A DNA stretch of 64,000 nt, taken from assembly GCA_964034945.1 (NCBI GenBank), contig OZ035963.1, forward strand, positions 496,001-560,000. Direction: 5' to 3'. Of this stretch, positions 26,481 to 39,521 are shown one piece after another. Below the pieces are notes generated by a model. That model did not search any database. It saw only the letters and a program-made list of their open reading frames with translations, and was not told the DNA's origin. Both the position numbers and the translations under genes were made by a program. The first letter of the stretch is position 1. Every line of letters begins with the position of its first letter. The stretch comes from Chrysopilus asiliformis (taxonomy: Eukaryota > Arthropoda > Insecta > Diptera > Rhagionidae).

Positions 26481-26976
26481 GAAATCACAAGTGTTTCAAA
26501 AAAACAAGGGGAAAAGCTCTACAGCCTACTATATGTACCTTTGAAGAATATTTTTTTAATAAAAAAAAGGTAATAAAATTAGATCTGAAAGTATTGTAAT
26601 AAAAGAATTTCTCATGTTATATTCATAAAGAAAATAAATACATGATAAACATACACTTAATAACATGAAAAAACAAGCAAAATATTTTTTCTTCATAAAG
26701 CATTTAACCAAGAAAATAAAAACTAAATAAAAACTGCCATATTAAAAGCAAAAAATCTTAATTAATGTAGAAATTGTACTTAAATGTTTCATACTCACGT
26801 CAAACAACCAAAAATTAAATTAATTTTACTGTCAAAAAAAAATGTATATTCCACCAATAGTCGTTATACTCGTAATAATCAAAATAATAGAACCTATCTG
26901 TGTGAGTACAAGAATATTTTAAATGTCAATAGCCAATGCATCGTCAAAATACATTCTATTAATAATACATAGTTAT

Positions 26977-26997
26977 TAAATAAATAAATAAATAAAA
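26977..26997. repeat. (AAAT)n microsatellite
   Basis: Uninterrupted AAAT-type tetranucleotide units. Confidence 0.75.
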
Positions 26998-27902
26998 ACG
27001 CTCAGCAAAAGTGGACATAATACAAGTGTATTCTTAATTCAGATCTTGAAAAAAACATAAATCATATTTGCTGTAATCTTTGAATAATTCCAACTATAAA
27101 AATTAATAAACTTCTCTTAAATGTTTTAAGATTTATTTATTATTCTTTTGGATCAAAATTTTGAAAATATTGTACATATTACTAAGGATGAATATATACA
27201 AGAAAAGGAAAATTATACACTTAGACTATATTACTGTCAAAAAAATAATTATTGAATAAATTATACATTATTTTATTTATTGAAAATAACAATGTGTAGT
27301 TTTTTTTATCCTTTCGATACCTAAAGAGCTTAGTTTTGCTCTTGTGGGTTTTCTGAGTTTCAAAAGATCTTTTGTGTGAGTTTTGTTTTCACAGATCTAG
27401 GGTTGTGAAAATTTAAAGCGCTGATAAATATATGAATGAATATACAATAGTTTTCAAATTTAAAACTATTGGTAAATCTTCTTTTGACGACGAAAAATCT
27501 TAGAACCTTTATTAAAATATTAATAATTTAAACATTTTTTTCTTATAGAATCAAACTTGAGATCCTCTAGAATGGCGAACCCCTCAAACTTGCTTGAATT
27601 GCGGTATCTTACCGTCCTAGTTTTCCTATCTTGGCCTGCCGTAGTGTCTTTCGCGATACGCCCTAGTTTCGTACCGTTTTGTATACCAATTCTGGTCGCT
27701 TACTGGTCAACGCCATTTTGCCATCAGAGGTTGGACATGATAATAAATGTAGAACATAATTCTATATAAAACCTCACTTAGCATAAATATTTAGATCAAC
27801 CTTTAAAATCTACATTATAGACAAAGTATGTGTATAAAATTCTCCCCATTTAATTATCATCAAAAAACTAATTTGTGAGTAGTTTTTGGGGAAATGAATT
27901 AA

Positions 27903-28817
27903 CACCCCGATTATCTTAGACCATTCACTAAAAACGACGCATTTTATTTCATTTCACTGAAAGTGAAATTTTTAATTATCTTAGACTCATGACCGATTCG
28001 TGAAATAGTGCGAAACTTATATGGCATCACTGCAATGAAGGTTACAAATCTCACCGCAGCACAAAGCTCACGGGAACCTATTTCGTTGCGTATGCACTAG
28101 CTATACGACTCAATATACTTTTGTGGATAAACTTCAAAATTAACTTTTGAAGTTTCTAATTTTAAAGTTTTGAGTATTTTGTTTGCGAATACTAATTAGA
28201 AAAACGTATTTCAAGCGTCAGTTAAGTTTATTTATAGAAGAAAAATGAGCTCCCTGGAAATGTTCGAATCGGATGACGAAGTTTCGGATACAGATTGCCG
28301 ACAAATCAGGCGAAACTTGAGAGACAATTTCAATCCTCTGGAATTGCCGGAAGAATTGTAACACATTTTTTATTTTACTATGTAAAATTATTGTTATGTT
28401 TTTTTCAGGTTTGTAAAAAATTTTCGCGTTAATAAAACGGCTTTTAGTTGGGTTCTGGAGCTCCTAAGCCAAAACCTTCCCTCCACTATGCGATCCACTT
28501 CTGTTCTTCCCATTTTAAAATTTGCGGGGACGTTGCGGTTTCAAATTGTTGTACATTAGTAATTTTATAGCTAAAATTTGTGATTATCAAATGTTACAAT
28601 TGAAAGAATAGTAATAATAAACACCCTCGTTGATTTTCCATACATTTTCCATCCATCAATTACCGCTGTCGATCACAAAATAGCAGCCGACTTGAAATGT
28701 CACTTTTTGCGACAAATTTCGCAAAAAAAGGCTAACATGATTGGGTTTTTTTTACATAATTCCGATAACCAAATGAAGTGAAATTCGTCGATTCACGAGT
28801 CTTAAATAATCGGGGTG
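27903..28817 (+). mobile_element. Internally deleted PIF/Harbinger DNA transposon (915 bp)
   Basis: The left end reads CACCCCGATTATCTTAGAC and the reverse complement of the right end reads CACCCCGATTATTTAAGAC (17 of 19 match). Both ends are flanked by TAA (27900-27902 and 28818-28820), the 3 bp target duplication expected of PIF/Harbinger elements. Sub-terminal sequences are also partly inverted (CGATTCGTGAAAT on the left, its approximate complement near 28.79 kb). The interior carries the start of a Harbinger transposase gene that ends prematurely. The size, far below the several kb of an autonomous copy, marks it as a deletion derivative that could only move with a transposase supplied elsewhere. 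Confidence 0.85.
28245..28559 (+). pseudogene. Truncated PIF/Harbinger transposase, N-terminal part, two exons
   Basis: Exon 1 (28245-28357) starts at an ATG and encodes an acidic leader, MSSLEMFESDDEVSD, ending near LPEEL. A short intron (GTAACA to TTTCAG, 28358-28408) separates it from exon 2 (28409-28559), which continues in frame with FVKNFRVNKTAFSWVLELL, then a segment with LPILKFAGTLRF, and stops after QIVVH. The F-R-(L/V)-(N/S)-K-x-x-F ... LL ... LRF pattern is the N-terminal helical region of HARBI1-like transposases, where the intact family continues into a catalytic DDE domain. Here everything after LRF is missing, consistent with the internal deletion of the element. It totals 87 codons against about 350-400 in intact relatives. 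It is nonfunctional as a transposase. Confidence 0.75.
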
Positions 28818-28820
28818 TAA

Positions 28821-31800
28821 GTTGAATAAAATTTGCGATTTTTCCGCAACTTAAAAATACCAGCACTCATTCGTGTTTATTAAATTAACGGATATCGTTT
28901 TTCCAATATTGCAACAAGGGTGAATATTTTCACCTTGTTTCGTATTTTTCCAACATTTCCTGAAAAAAATCGTAAAAATTGGTGAAAATGTGCGTGGATC
29001 ATGGGAAAATCCATCGAAATTGCTTGCATGCATTTTCCTCATGCTCGTGCTTGTGGTCCATGTTGGCAATTATTTCAATGTTTTCACATGAGAATTAATG
29101 GAAACATTAATTTGCATATTTTAGTAGGACCTTTAGCACTCTGATGCGGTATTTACTTGCATCGCACATAAAGTAATTAGCAACTTGTCCTATCCCAATG
29201 GAATTGAAGCGAAACGGCAGCACCTCATCTCCATATTTATGTTATTACGATTGTGTGAACAAATATTGTTTTATTTCTGGACATTGTTTTCGATTGCATC
29301 TATTCTTGCTTCATGGTTATGGGGAAATTATCTGAATTACGACAATTCGATTCGAACGAAATCCAAATATCAAAGTTTTCAGAGCGTGTAATTAAAATTA
29401 GGAAGCTTTTCAAACAACGGGGATTAGTTATAATTTAGTGTCCTTGCATAGGGTAAAAGTGGTAAAATACGCGTGAAATCTCATAATCAGAATACCCGAC
29501 CGATTGCATTGATTTAAAACTCAGGCTAATAAATACATGCGTAATAAGCAAAAATTCATTTATTTCAAGTGAAGATTATTTGGTTATTTAGTTTGATGGG
29601 GATATTTAATATCCAGACTATTCAGATTAATTGCACGCTACGTTATATTTTTCGTTGGCAATATTATATTACAATTTTTACATCAGATTATTAAGTTCAA
29701 TTGCAATATTGGTCACTTGAAAACATCTGCCACTTTAGTACATTTTCGCACTTTTGTAAATTTGAGCATCAAAAACAACATATTTGATTTCAAATCTATG
29801 TACATAGAGATCGAAAGAGAGAGAGAAACTATGTTGCTGTTTGTTATTTTAATTCCATATTCTTGTAATTCAAACCAAATTTTTCAAAGCAAAAATTTAA
29901 CGAAAATTTCAGTTAATTTCAAAATTGTTTCAATTCCAAAGAAAACTCATTTTTCCACAAACTCTGTCTATTCCCGCTTCATAATAATTTATCCCCAAAC
30001 ACTTTTTAAGGATAAATTAATCTATCGCACAAATCAATCATCGTATCGAAAATATTCCCGGCAGGCAAAAGTGTAAATAAAAATGCCATTTTTCTCTGTC
30101 CTCATTTCTCGGGCTTATTTGATTAATTTTCTGCCATAATCATTCAAATCAAGATAGAAATTGTAATGAATTACATTTTAAGTAATTTATTTTTCAGTTA
30201 TGAGAAAGGAGTTCATGGTATACGCATTTCATTTGATTTCCGATATTTTTTCAATATGATAGTACAATATATCAGAAAAAAACTATACATACAGGAAAAA
30301 TGATTTACAAATTTATCACTCACAACCACAATGAGACCGTAAGATCTTTCACACTACATGTCTTTATCAAAATAACATTTTTTTATCTAATTTACACCAA
30401 ACAATTATCGTTTCTTTACATTTGATACCAAATGCCGATAAAAACACGCCGATTGATAGAAATTTAGTGTAAAAGATCTTGATAAACATAATTTTATTCA
30501 AATAAAACCTTAAATTTCTCTCAGCGTAATATTTCAAACCAGAGCTTATACTACAACAAAATCATTTTTAGAGAAATTTCCAAAAATTGACAGAAATTTG
30601 CAGCTTCTTAAAACATTAGCCCCTCCTGTTACTACGCTACTGCAAGACTTTTGTGATGTACTTTTCTCCCTCCCTATGGGCGCGAAAAATAAAAATTAAG
30701 CCTAACGAGACTCGCTTTCAAAAGTTTTAACAACTAACGCTTCGACCAATTTAACTTAAATTTTGAAAGCAATTTGTAACAAATTAAGAAAGGTGGCTAG
30801 CCTCACACACAAAACTTAGGGTTGCCAGTCTGGCAGTTTTTGTTAGGAGTTTCATAAACTTGCTAGAAATGGTTTCACCAAATTATGTGTTTTCTTATCT
30901 ATTCGCAAATTGGACCCTACGCTACTAGTTAAGATACAATTTTTAATATGTTTTAATTTTTGTTTCACCATATTTTTGAAATTTTTCACAATATAATTTT
31001 TAGTATTTTAGATTCCCGTGATAAAACTTCTTGTAGTACAATATAGTTTTCCACATCAATTTCTAAGCAAATGGACTATAATTCAAACACCTTTACAAAG
31101 TTTACTCTTAACCATTATGACATTTTGGGATTAATAAAATTAGTTGATAAATAACTTTCCCAAAGTGTGCCCGTAAGTGCCATTCATAAATTTTTTTAGT
31201 ACCACTTGAATATTAAGTGTAATACACCTAGATATACTCATAAATGGAGACCTCAAAACTTTTTTCACAGTTTTCTATACTCTACATTTCTTCCTGATTT
31301 TATATATGACAAATTAGTTTGTCCAGACGTCAATTCCATCATACAGTAACACTTAAATCAAGTGATAAGAGTGTATAAAACACTTTTCTCCAACACATTT
31401 AGCTTTTCACAACCGAATGCATATATTTAGCTATCCTTTCTATCTGGATTCTTACCCCATTTCGGTGTAACGACATGAGCAATAATAGTAGAAAAACTTT
31501 AGGACAACTGTTGCTGTTGCTTAGTGATCTCCCATTAAAATACTTTAAGAGCTATTATGGCCAATAAAATAGGTGTCAGACTTATGTGGATATGACCGAG
31601 TCATGCATTTACTCCTTGAGATTTTTTAACGGGAAACGCGAAACGGCAAGCACTCGCCCGAAATTCTACACATAAAATTAGATTATAAAACCAGTAAATT
31701 GGGGCAAAAAAATTGTTAAAAGCTTGAAACATGGCAGCAGTGCTCTATATTAACAACCACCAACCTTCAGGATGAAAAGGACTAAAAGGGACGATACTTT

Positions 31801-34800
31801 TAAGTTTACGATCTTTTCCACTATGTACTAGCAGTACTCAACGGTCATTAAAATCATTTCGCTATCTCATCACTTTACTTGGTTTTATTGCATTCTTGTT
31901 CAGTTTTTTTTAAACATTACCCGCCAGGATCTCTCAGGATTCGATCGAAATCTGCCCAAAGTAATTCGAGTCCTGAATCTGAGATCTGAGAAACCTGAAA
32001 AATAACGACCGTTAAGATATTGTAACCTTTTTGGCGCTGACATTTTCAAAATCAGATTCGCCACCATAAAATACATATTATGGAGTTTTTATCCGCAATC
32101 CGTGGAAATTTTTATTGTTAGTTCAGTTCAGTTGAATTTTCGAATAAACGAATGAAAATCCATCAGTCATTCTGGACTTTATTCTCCTGCAAAACGGAAT
32201 TCTTTCCTCGAACTCGAATTCCATCATATCCTAGTCCTTGCAGACTGTGTCAAGGAATTGAATTTGATACCTCAAAGTTATTGATTGCTCGCACAGGTGA
32301 AATCTTCGGGACGTGTTGAGGAGCTTCAATGATTGCCAAAAGACTATTGTAAAAATTCTATTACCTTCCAACAACGTTTCGAAATAATCTTGAAAGGTGG
32401 TAAGCTAGCTATATTAGTATAGATTTCGGCATGGGATTGATACGTGACTTAAACATTTCTTTAAAAATTTCATTTGATAGAGTGAAATACTGGAAATCGC
32501 AAAATTTAGCTCGAGATTAATAGACTCTGACATTTTATGTGTTTTCAATCGAATGGAATTCAACGAATGATGGTTGGTGATTTTATTTTCGATTCGATTA
32601 TGTTGAAATAATCGAAAAAAAGAACAAATAAATAGGTAACATCTCGGTATTAAAAAAGTCTTACTGAATGACATTTTGCTTTTTAAAATGTTTCGCTAAG
32701 ATTAATAACAATTTTAATTAAATTTCTTTCGAAATTAATTTTTTCCAAATAGGATTTCAGATTTAATTTGATATAATTGGGTTCTCTATGTTGCAGGCAA
32801 ATACGGAAAAGGGAAATAAATTTTCTAACACCACAATTGAAAATATTTTAGAGGCAGAGAAAGTTCTTGGGTAGACTACTTAGTGGCTGTCCACAAAAAT
32901 GGTCACACATTGAGGTGAGAGTGGAGACAACAAATGCCATAAAGACACTGCATAAAGCGAGAAGAGGAGGAAGGGTCCGAAGAGGTCAAAAATAGTATAC
33001 CATATTTAAAAGGCAATCCCTTATCTAGCTGAGAAAATTATTAATTTTGGAAGATGAGAAGTCCAATGCTTTGGGGACTTTTCATCTAAAAAATTTAAAA
33101 TACAATCACATTTTCGATTAGAAGCAAATCGCTATGCCAAGCCCGACATTTTTCCACCTTTATGTTAAGAGATCAAGTTCACAAAAATTTTTTCCATTCC
33201 ACACTAAACAGAAAATTTTCTTAAACTTCTTATACTTTAAAAAAATTTCAAAAAACATACAAATTATGATAGAAGATCTGTGATATTTACAAATAATTGT
33301 ATTTAGCCTTATTTAACCGAAAAAAAAAACATTTTTTCTCAAAAACCATGATCCACCCAAGAATGTATTGTTCAGTGTTTATTAGTGGTACAACCTCTTA
33401 AGTTTATTAACAAATGAATGTTACTCGTAAAATATCTTTAAGAGAGATAAATTCAAGTAGGACGAATCAAGTTTGAGTTGAGCGAAGTATCCAAAATAAA
33501 AGATAACACAGTTATTATCACGCAAACAGAAATCATCCACAAATGGAGCACTACCCATGGTTTGCCATCCCCCTTAATACATATTGATGTTTGGCACCAG
33601 TAGCAGAAACCGATATAATCTTAACGACAAGTACTTGTAGCAGAGTCTATATTGAATCCTGTCGCATTGCCCCACCTGCCCTCGCTGCCCTAATTTACTT
33701 CGGTAGATTTCACTACAGCATCAAATGATGATAATCAGAAGTATCGTATCCACACACACAATTTTCATCCTTTTCCACTCATCTATCGAATAACACTGCT
33801 CCATTGGATCCTTTTTAGCAAATCTTTGGGTTCATCAACGGGCGATGCTTTGCAATGGGAAACCCTATAGCTAAAAGAACTCATAAAATACACTTAAACA
33901 AAGGCAATCGCCATTAATTAGGCTTATTTACCCACAAGGATCATAAATCGTTATATTAGACGTCCTATGAGCAGTGAGCATTGAATACTCACTGAGATCC
34001 GCGTGCCATTCCATCGAAAAGGATGAATAAGTATTGCCATGGCCAGGCAAATGGGAGGTGGGAACCAACGAACGGGTACTCCAGTGGGAGCTTGTTTTTC
34101 CGATGCTGATTTCTTTCGGTCGAAATTCACGGATGGAAGAATCTCAGCAATGTGTGTTTCGCACGACCGAAATTGTAATTAGAAATGTGTAAGAAACGAG
34201 TGCCGAACTGTTTACTATTTAGAAAAAAAAAGGAAAATTGTGTATTGTAAGAATATTTTTGCCATTTGCATGTACACGTAACGTAAGTATATATGCTAGG
34301 ATGAGTAAATACATAGAAACATACATAAATAACTTGTACAAGTAGAGATTGTACTTAACCATAAAATTCAGTACTTTATTTAAAGATCTGTGTAGCGTTG
34401 AGCGCAATCAAAAACCGGAGAAGCGTTCCGGACTTTTCGTCCTTGATTTTCACGCAACGACCGGACTCCATTCAACTAGCTTCAATTGATGTTTGTCGTA
34501 GCTGCCGTTGCGGGGTAAAATAGACTATGTTATAGTCCTGGAACTCTTGGGAGTTTAATAAACAACCAGCATAAAAAATTTATTCCTGTTAATGTTTTTG
34601 TTAATTAAAGTGAAAATAAATTAAAACGGGAATATGAGCTTTGCAAAAACTAAATCATGAAATGTGGTTACTGAGGAGTACCGTAAATTTCGAACCCCCT
34701 CCCTCCTCACCCCCTTTTGAATTTTCAAAAATACCATTTTTGCCGTATGCTACGTATCTGCCACTAAATTACAAAGCTTTCTAGTGGTAGATACGTTCCA

Positions 34801-35160
34801 CACACCAAAAATGCTAGTTGGGTGAAATCGGGGTTTCTTTAAAGCTTTTAAGACTGTTTTCATGACTAACCTTAAAATATTTTACGCAACCTTCATCAAC
34901 TCACTGCAAAAAGCCACCACTTTCAATTAAATAATGCTTTTCATCATTATTTACTCAAATATGTATATTTTACTTTAAAAATACCCAAATTAGAAAAACG
35001 TGTTAATCATTTTCCACACATTTTCAATTCAATTACATCTGGGTAAAATGAATACCCGACGGACATTAATTTCGTATCCGTCAAATGAATTTTTAATTTT
35101 TCATATTACTCGCAGAAAATTTCTTAATTATTAACATCCCATCAGCTTAATTATACAAAA
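28821..35160. other. Intergenic, no supported gene
   Basis: About 6.3 kb of AT-rich sequence. Open frames are all short, overlap one another on both strands and lack splice support. It contains a decayed transposon-end motif at 32884-32907 and a small CA-rich patch near 33.75 kb. Nothing else interpretable was seen. Confidence 0.55.
32884..32907 (+). repeat. Decayed DNA-transposon end motif (copy 1)
   Basis: GGCTGTCCACAAAAATGGTC followed by ACAC matches the general form GGCTGTCNAYAAAANNNGTCAC. Related copies lie at 37753-37780 (+) and 39522-39545 (-). Confidence 0.35.
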
Positions 35161-35823
35161 ATGATTATCCCAACAGAATCACTTGCCTACCTTCAAGCCG
35201 CTGTAAATTTGAATTTTTATTTGGATGCGGCAAAAGAGCTAAAATCTGTAAAACACATGCAAAAAAGAAAAGAAAAAAGATGCGAATTGACGAGAAGAAA
35301 TTACATGAAATCTTCTCGTGAGAAGGTATACAGCTTTAAAGTTGAAAAGTTTTACTAAACATCTTCTTCGCACATCGCGCATTCTACAAGAAAAGATATT
35401 TATCAAGACAGACTGAAAACACTTAAAATCCTTTAATAAGAATCTCAACTCAAGGGTGCCTGCTTCAGTTTCTCCAATTCGGGTTCGTAACAAAATTACA
35501 GATATGGGTCTGTTTTACATTTCTTTGCCGTTTTCTTTCCCCTTTTTGTGTTAGCCAATTCAAAAAGGAATCTCTTTAAGATTTTTATGAGGGACCAAGA
35601 CCAAAATATGGACGCATCGTCCTTGAGCGATAGGAGGAGCGAGGCATCGTGTCGCCTTTCAAGGATTCTTACAACATTCAAATGTTCCATTAAAATAACA
35701 AAAATTTCATTAAGGCTCTTAGAAGAATACAAAAGAGAAAGAATTCTAACACAGCAGTTTCATCGGGAAGCGAGGGAAGGAGCAAGTCTAATGGCAGAGA
35801 ATAAAAAAAATAGTAATGAATAA
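35161..35823 (+). CDS. Possible two-exon orphan gene, 141 aa, function unknown
   Basis: Exon 1 (35161-35317) starts at an ATG preceded by ACAAAA and encodes MIIPTESLAYLQAAVNLNFY and a basic stretch (QKRKEKRCELTRRN). The donor GTGAGA at 35318 and a strong acceptor, CTTTTTGTGTTAG with a long pyrimidine tract, ending at 35554 give a 237-base phase-1 intron. Exon 2 (35555-35823) continues in frame with NSKRNLFKIFMRDQDQNMDA, a Ser/Arg-rich part and a charged, helix-prone tail (SLRLLEEYKRERILTQQFHR). No signal peptide, membrane segment or family motif is visible, and I do not recognise it. The stop codon TAA lies inside an AATAAA hexamer at 35819-35824, which would leave almost no 3' UTR if that signal were used. 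Exon 2 is more GC-rich than its surroundings. Each exon could be open by chance; the phase-matched splice sites are the main support. A repeat-derived frame is the alternative. Confidence 0.4.
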
Positions 35824-36345
35824 AAAAACAACGAATCAGACCAGAAATTTGGATCTCCAGCGTGAAAGGGAAATCCCAGAAGGTTAATGTTGCGAAACTT
35901 GGATTATAGCAACTAATTTTAGTTAACTTTTCTTCGGTGTAGTCTTGGCTTAATTTAGAATACCTGAAATTATCATCTTGTCCATGTCTAGATAATTTTT
36001 GCGTGCAGCAAAGTTTTATAAAATAATTTTTGAGAAAAATTTTATTACACTGATTGGGGAAAAAAGTACCTAGCTAGGACCTGTCCATAAAACGCTTCCC
36101 TGAACTTTTCTGAATTTGTGATGTATTAAAAATAAGGAAAAGTTGCCTCTAACATATAATATTTAGTTATTTACGATTTTAAATGAAATGAATTGAATTT
36201 TCTTACTATTCTTGGATAGAAAACGCTGTCATCACTTCCGTCACTTTTATCTGGCACTTATTTCACATTAACTTTTATCCGATTCTTATTTCAGTTTTTT
36301 TAAACTGCCGGCATTAATCTCACAAAAAAGAAAACACAAAAACTA

Positions 36346-36695
36346 ACCCCACGACTCCATTAGACTTTTTAGAATCATGATTTTTTCCCCCACTCCATAT
36401 TTTGGCGAATAAAAAAATCAGCGCGTGGGCATTTTCAGTCATGATTTTTCATTTTTATTGTGTCTCCATAGTGTACTTAGAAATGTCAACCAGGAGGTAA
36501 TCAGGGCAGCCAACTAGAAATCTGCCAATTTAACTGAACAAATGTCAAAAAAAAAATCCTACTTTTCAGCAGCCGAAAAAATCATGACAGTACGGAGATT
36601 TAAATCACGATGCAAGATTTTTTGAGTCTCCATTAGATTTTTTCGTGATTGGATTTAAATACAATCTGGAAAAAAGTCTAATGGAGTCGTGGGGT
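36346..36695. mobile_element. TA-flanked MITE, 350 bp, 25 bp perfect terminal inverted repeats
   Basis: The left end starts ACCCCACGACTCCATTAGAC followed by TTTTT, and the reverse complement of the right end is the same 25 bases. TA dinucleotides abut both ends (36344-36345 and 36696-36697), as expected for a Tc1/mariner-type insertion. The interior is non-coding and includes degenerate copies of the terminal sequence, for example CTCCATTAGATTTTTTCGTG near 36.63 kb and two ATCATGATTTTT-like motifs. It depends on a transposase encoded elsewhere. The perfect ends suggest a fairly young insertion. Confidence 0.8.
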
Positions 36696-37615
36696 TACAG
36701 AAAATTATTTACAACTATTCAATAATGACACTAAATATAACAACGAAATATCCAAGTTACCAGCAAGTTTCTCGTTTTCGATTAATTTATGGCAGTACAT
36801 TTTACTCGAAACGAAAGTTTTACATGATACCAATGCAAATCATTTTTGAGTACGGCGTTTGAGTCGATTTGATTTTCGATTCGAGATACATGATAAAGCC
36901 CCAGACTTTTCTCGAAAGCGACTCAAAATTACTCGAAACCTATGAAAAATACTCAAAAGAGGCTGTAATAGTCGAATACGGTAAAAATTGCTCGAAAACC
37001 GTACAAGAACTGTGAAAATTCCTCAAAAATACGTTTTTTAAACATATTTATTGTAGGCAAAAAAAATTAAAATTTGCTTTCAATTATATAAAATTTAATA
37101 ATTAGTTTAAAAAAAATTAGATTCATTTTTGTTATAAATTCAAATGGTCCTTTTCATGTTTCTCGTGTTTTCCTAGTGCGAAACCTTTTCCAACCTTAAC
37201 TCCCCACAAATTTATCGAAAATTTCCGAATTTTTCCGAAAAAGTTTCTTCTCGTGATGTTATTAAGAAAATTGAACTTTAAGAATTAATTTAAGCTGAAA
37301 ATTTCAAGGATCAATTAAAATCCCAACGATTTCCCATTGAACAAATTTTAAGAATTCCTAACAGTCGCCTGCCTGATTCTTGAGGAAAATTCAATCTTGG
37401 AAGTGGTTAATTTTAATAGATTATCTGCTTGAATGAACTTTGCCAAGTTGACTTTCCCTTATAAAGGATTTCTTATTAAAATCAATCATAATCAAATAAT
37501 AACCTGTATATGAATTAAATTTTATGCCGTTGGAAACTTTAGAATTAAATTCGGCGTTGAAATTGTATTACAGGAAACTTGTTAAAAAGTTTAATTAAAT
37601 TATCCTTTCAATTAT

Positions 37616-37629
37616 CACACACACACACA
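37616..37629. repeat. (CA)n microsatellite
   Basis: Seven CA units. Confidence 0.75.
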
Positions 37630-37752
37630 TGGCTAATGAATAATTTGATAGGAATTTGTGTGGTTTGCCCTTGAAGTTGTGGTGAAAAATTCATAAAAAA
37701 AAATTGTGAAAAAAAAGTTTAAGTTTAAAAAAAAGAACTTTTCAAATAAATT

Positions 37753-37780
37753 AAGGGGCTGTCGATAAAAAAACGTCACG
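37753..37780 (+). repeat. Decayed DNA-transposon end motif (copy 2)
   Basis: AAGGGGCTGTCGATAAAAAA followed by ACGTCACG. It shares GGCTGTC-x-A-x-AAAA-GTCAC with 32884-32907. An inverted relative, reading TGTCTATAAAATGCGTCACG on the minus strand, lies at about 39.53 kb. The two could be the ends of one decayed element of about 1.8 kb, but the right end is too diverged to be certain. Confidence 0.4.
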
Positions 37781-39521
37781 GTAATTTTAGATTTTCGTGT
37801 CAGAAATCTAGTAATGTGTCCAAGATGTGGTCATTTTGACTCTAAAATTTGAATTACATAGTAGGGTGGTCGTTGCAGAAGCTAATGAAACAGGATATTG
37901 AAGTGTAGAGGTTCTCTGGTTTACTGCTTTCATCAAATCAAATTGGATAGAAACAAAATACAAAAAGGCGAGACGAAATTTATAGCAAGGACTCTCTATA
38001 ATATCAAAATATCTCATTAAAACCGCTAGTTAAAAATAGTTTAGAAGTCGAAGTTGATAACTTTCAATGAAATGATGTTTCAAATTTTCTGCGAAATTTT
38101 CAATGAGTTTCTCAACATATTATTATCAATCAAATCCCAATTAGCTTAGTAAACATTTTGAAAGTAGAAATTTTCTTGTTAAGTAGAACAAATTTATAGT
38201 ATCCACAGTGGAGCATTAATCATAAAAGGAAAAATAAATTTTCTTTCATATAAAATATGTTAAGTCATGAAAGTTGTTTCGATAGAAAAGTTAAAGTTGA
38301 AAGTACTTTGGCCGCCTACGTTAGATACTATAAAGATACAAGCTGAATTACAGATAAACATAGACAATTTTCATATGAAGATATATCGAGGATATTATTT
38401 CTATGCGAGTGTATGAAATTGCCGCAACATATCAGGATCAGCGGCAGCGGCAAAAGGAAAGAAAACGGAACTAAGAAAGCTGTAGAAATCATAGGCGAAT
38501 GCCATTTAACCCAAAGGGCAGGTGGGGATGGAGGTGAATGTTATGTTATACAAGCATCCCAGTACAACACTAAGAAGAACAAAAAAAAAAGGTTCTCCCA
38601 TGAATAACATAATTCTAAGATTAAATCGTTCGAATAAATTCATCTCTACTGATACGAAGCCAAAAATTTCACTTCAGAGGAAACTTAATGGTCTCATCGA
38701 GTAAGAGAACTGCCGGGTAGTCATAAATCCTTGTTTGTTACTTCTTTGAAGGATAAGTACGCTGGGTCTTATAAAGTTTCATTTCTTTTGCGGTTTATCA
38801 GAAGATATAAAAATCATGAATGTCAGTTTCATCCTATTTATTCGCTTTTTTTCCGGATTTTTTATTCTTTATTTTTATTTTGCCTCTACTTCAAAATTTG
38901 TTTACTTCGACTGTCTACGGAGCCTCAGAAATTCACTATAGATCCAGATAGGCGTTAGCGTGTTTTTCTTTTTCATATCCCGACACTGGATTTAGTTAGG
39001 GAATTTGCATAAAAGTTCAAAACAAGCTTAGAAATATGCGTTTGAAATTTCCCCCGTCCCTCCGTCCACTCTACACTCAAATATGAAGCTTTGGGATTAC
39101 AGGAAATGAGATTTGACGCAGAATGACTGTCGAACAATGAATAAAAAAAAAATCTCCTAACTTCAAAGAATAAAATTGTTTAGTGTCGGATGAGGATCAA
39201 AAAAGAATTTTCTCAAAGTCACTGGAAATAAATCCGGGAAACTTCAATTTTATTTTTTTACACGTGTTTTAAGGTAATTCTTTGTAAAGTATATTTTTGT
39301 GTTGTTTTTATCTTATGAAATGAGGCACTTTCAAGGTCGACAAATATTTTCTTAATTTTTAAAGACAATCGGAGTTTTTATCAAATTATGTTTCAGTTCA
39401 AATTTTTGCAAAAATATCGGAAAACATTACAGGCAAAAAATGTGAAGAATTCCATAATCTTTTATTCTGCAATTTTTATTCTGTTCTTAACAAACTAAGG
39501 GGGGTCCGAAAAGTTTAAAAT

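Larger units (their letters stand above)
25121..27899 (+). other. 3' flank of the GPCR gene; AT-rich, no supported gene
   Basis: Candidate polyadenylation hexamers AATAAA occur at 25520-25525 and again near 25.9 kb downstream of the receptor stop codon. The rest is AT-rich with A-rich simple repeats. A 70-codon hydrophobic frame at 27557-27769 in a locally GC-richer patch has no support beyond being open. Confidence 0.5.

Noticed and set aside
27557..27769. 70-codon hydrophobic frame before the Harbinger element
   Set aside because: Only its GC-richer composition stands out; no family, no splice signals and no clear start.
29717..30076. 119-codon plus-strand frame
   Set aside because: It begins without an early ATG, is asparagine/lysine/phenylalanine-rich as AT-rich random sequence would be, and has no motif.
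36801..37040. Possible satellite of CTCGAAA-type units
   Set aside because: The phrases recur but with irregular spacing and poor similarity, so I could not define a unit; it is probably low-complexity drift.
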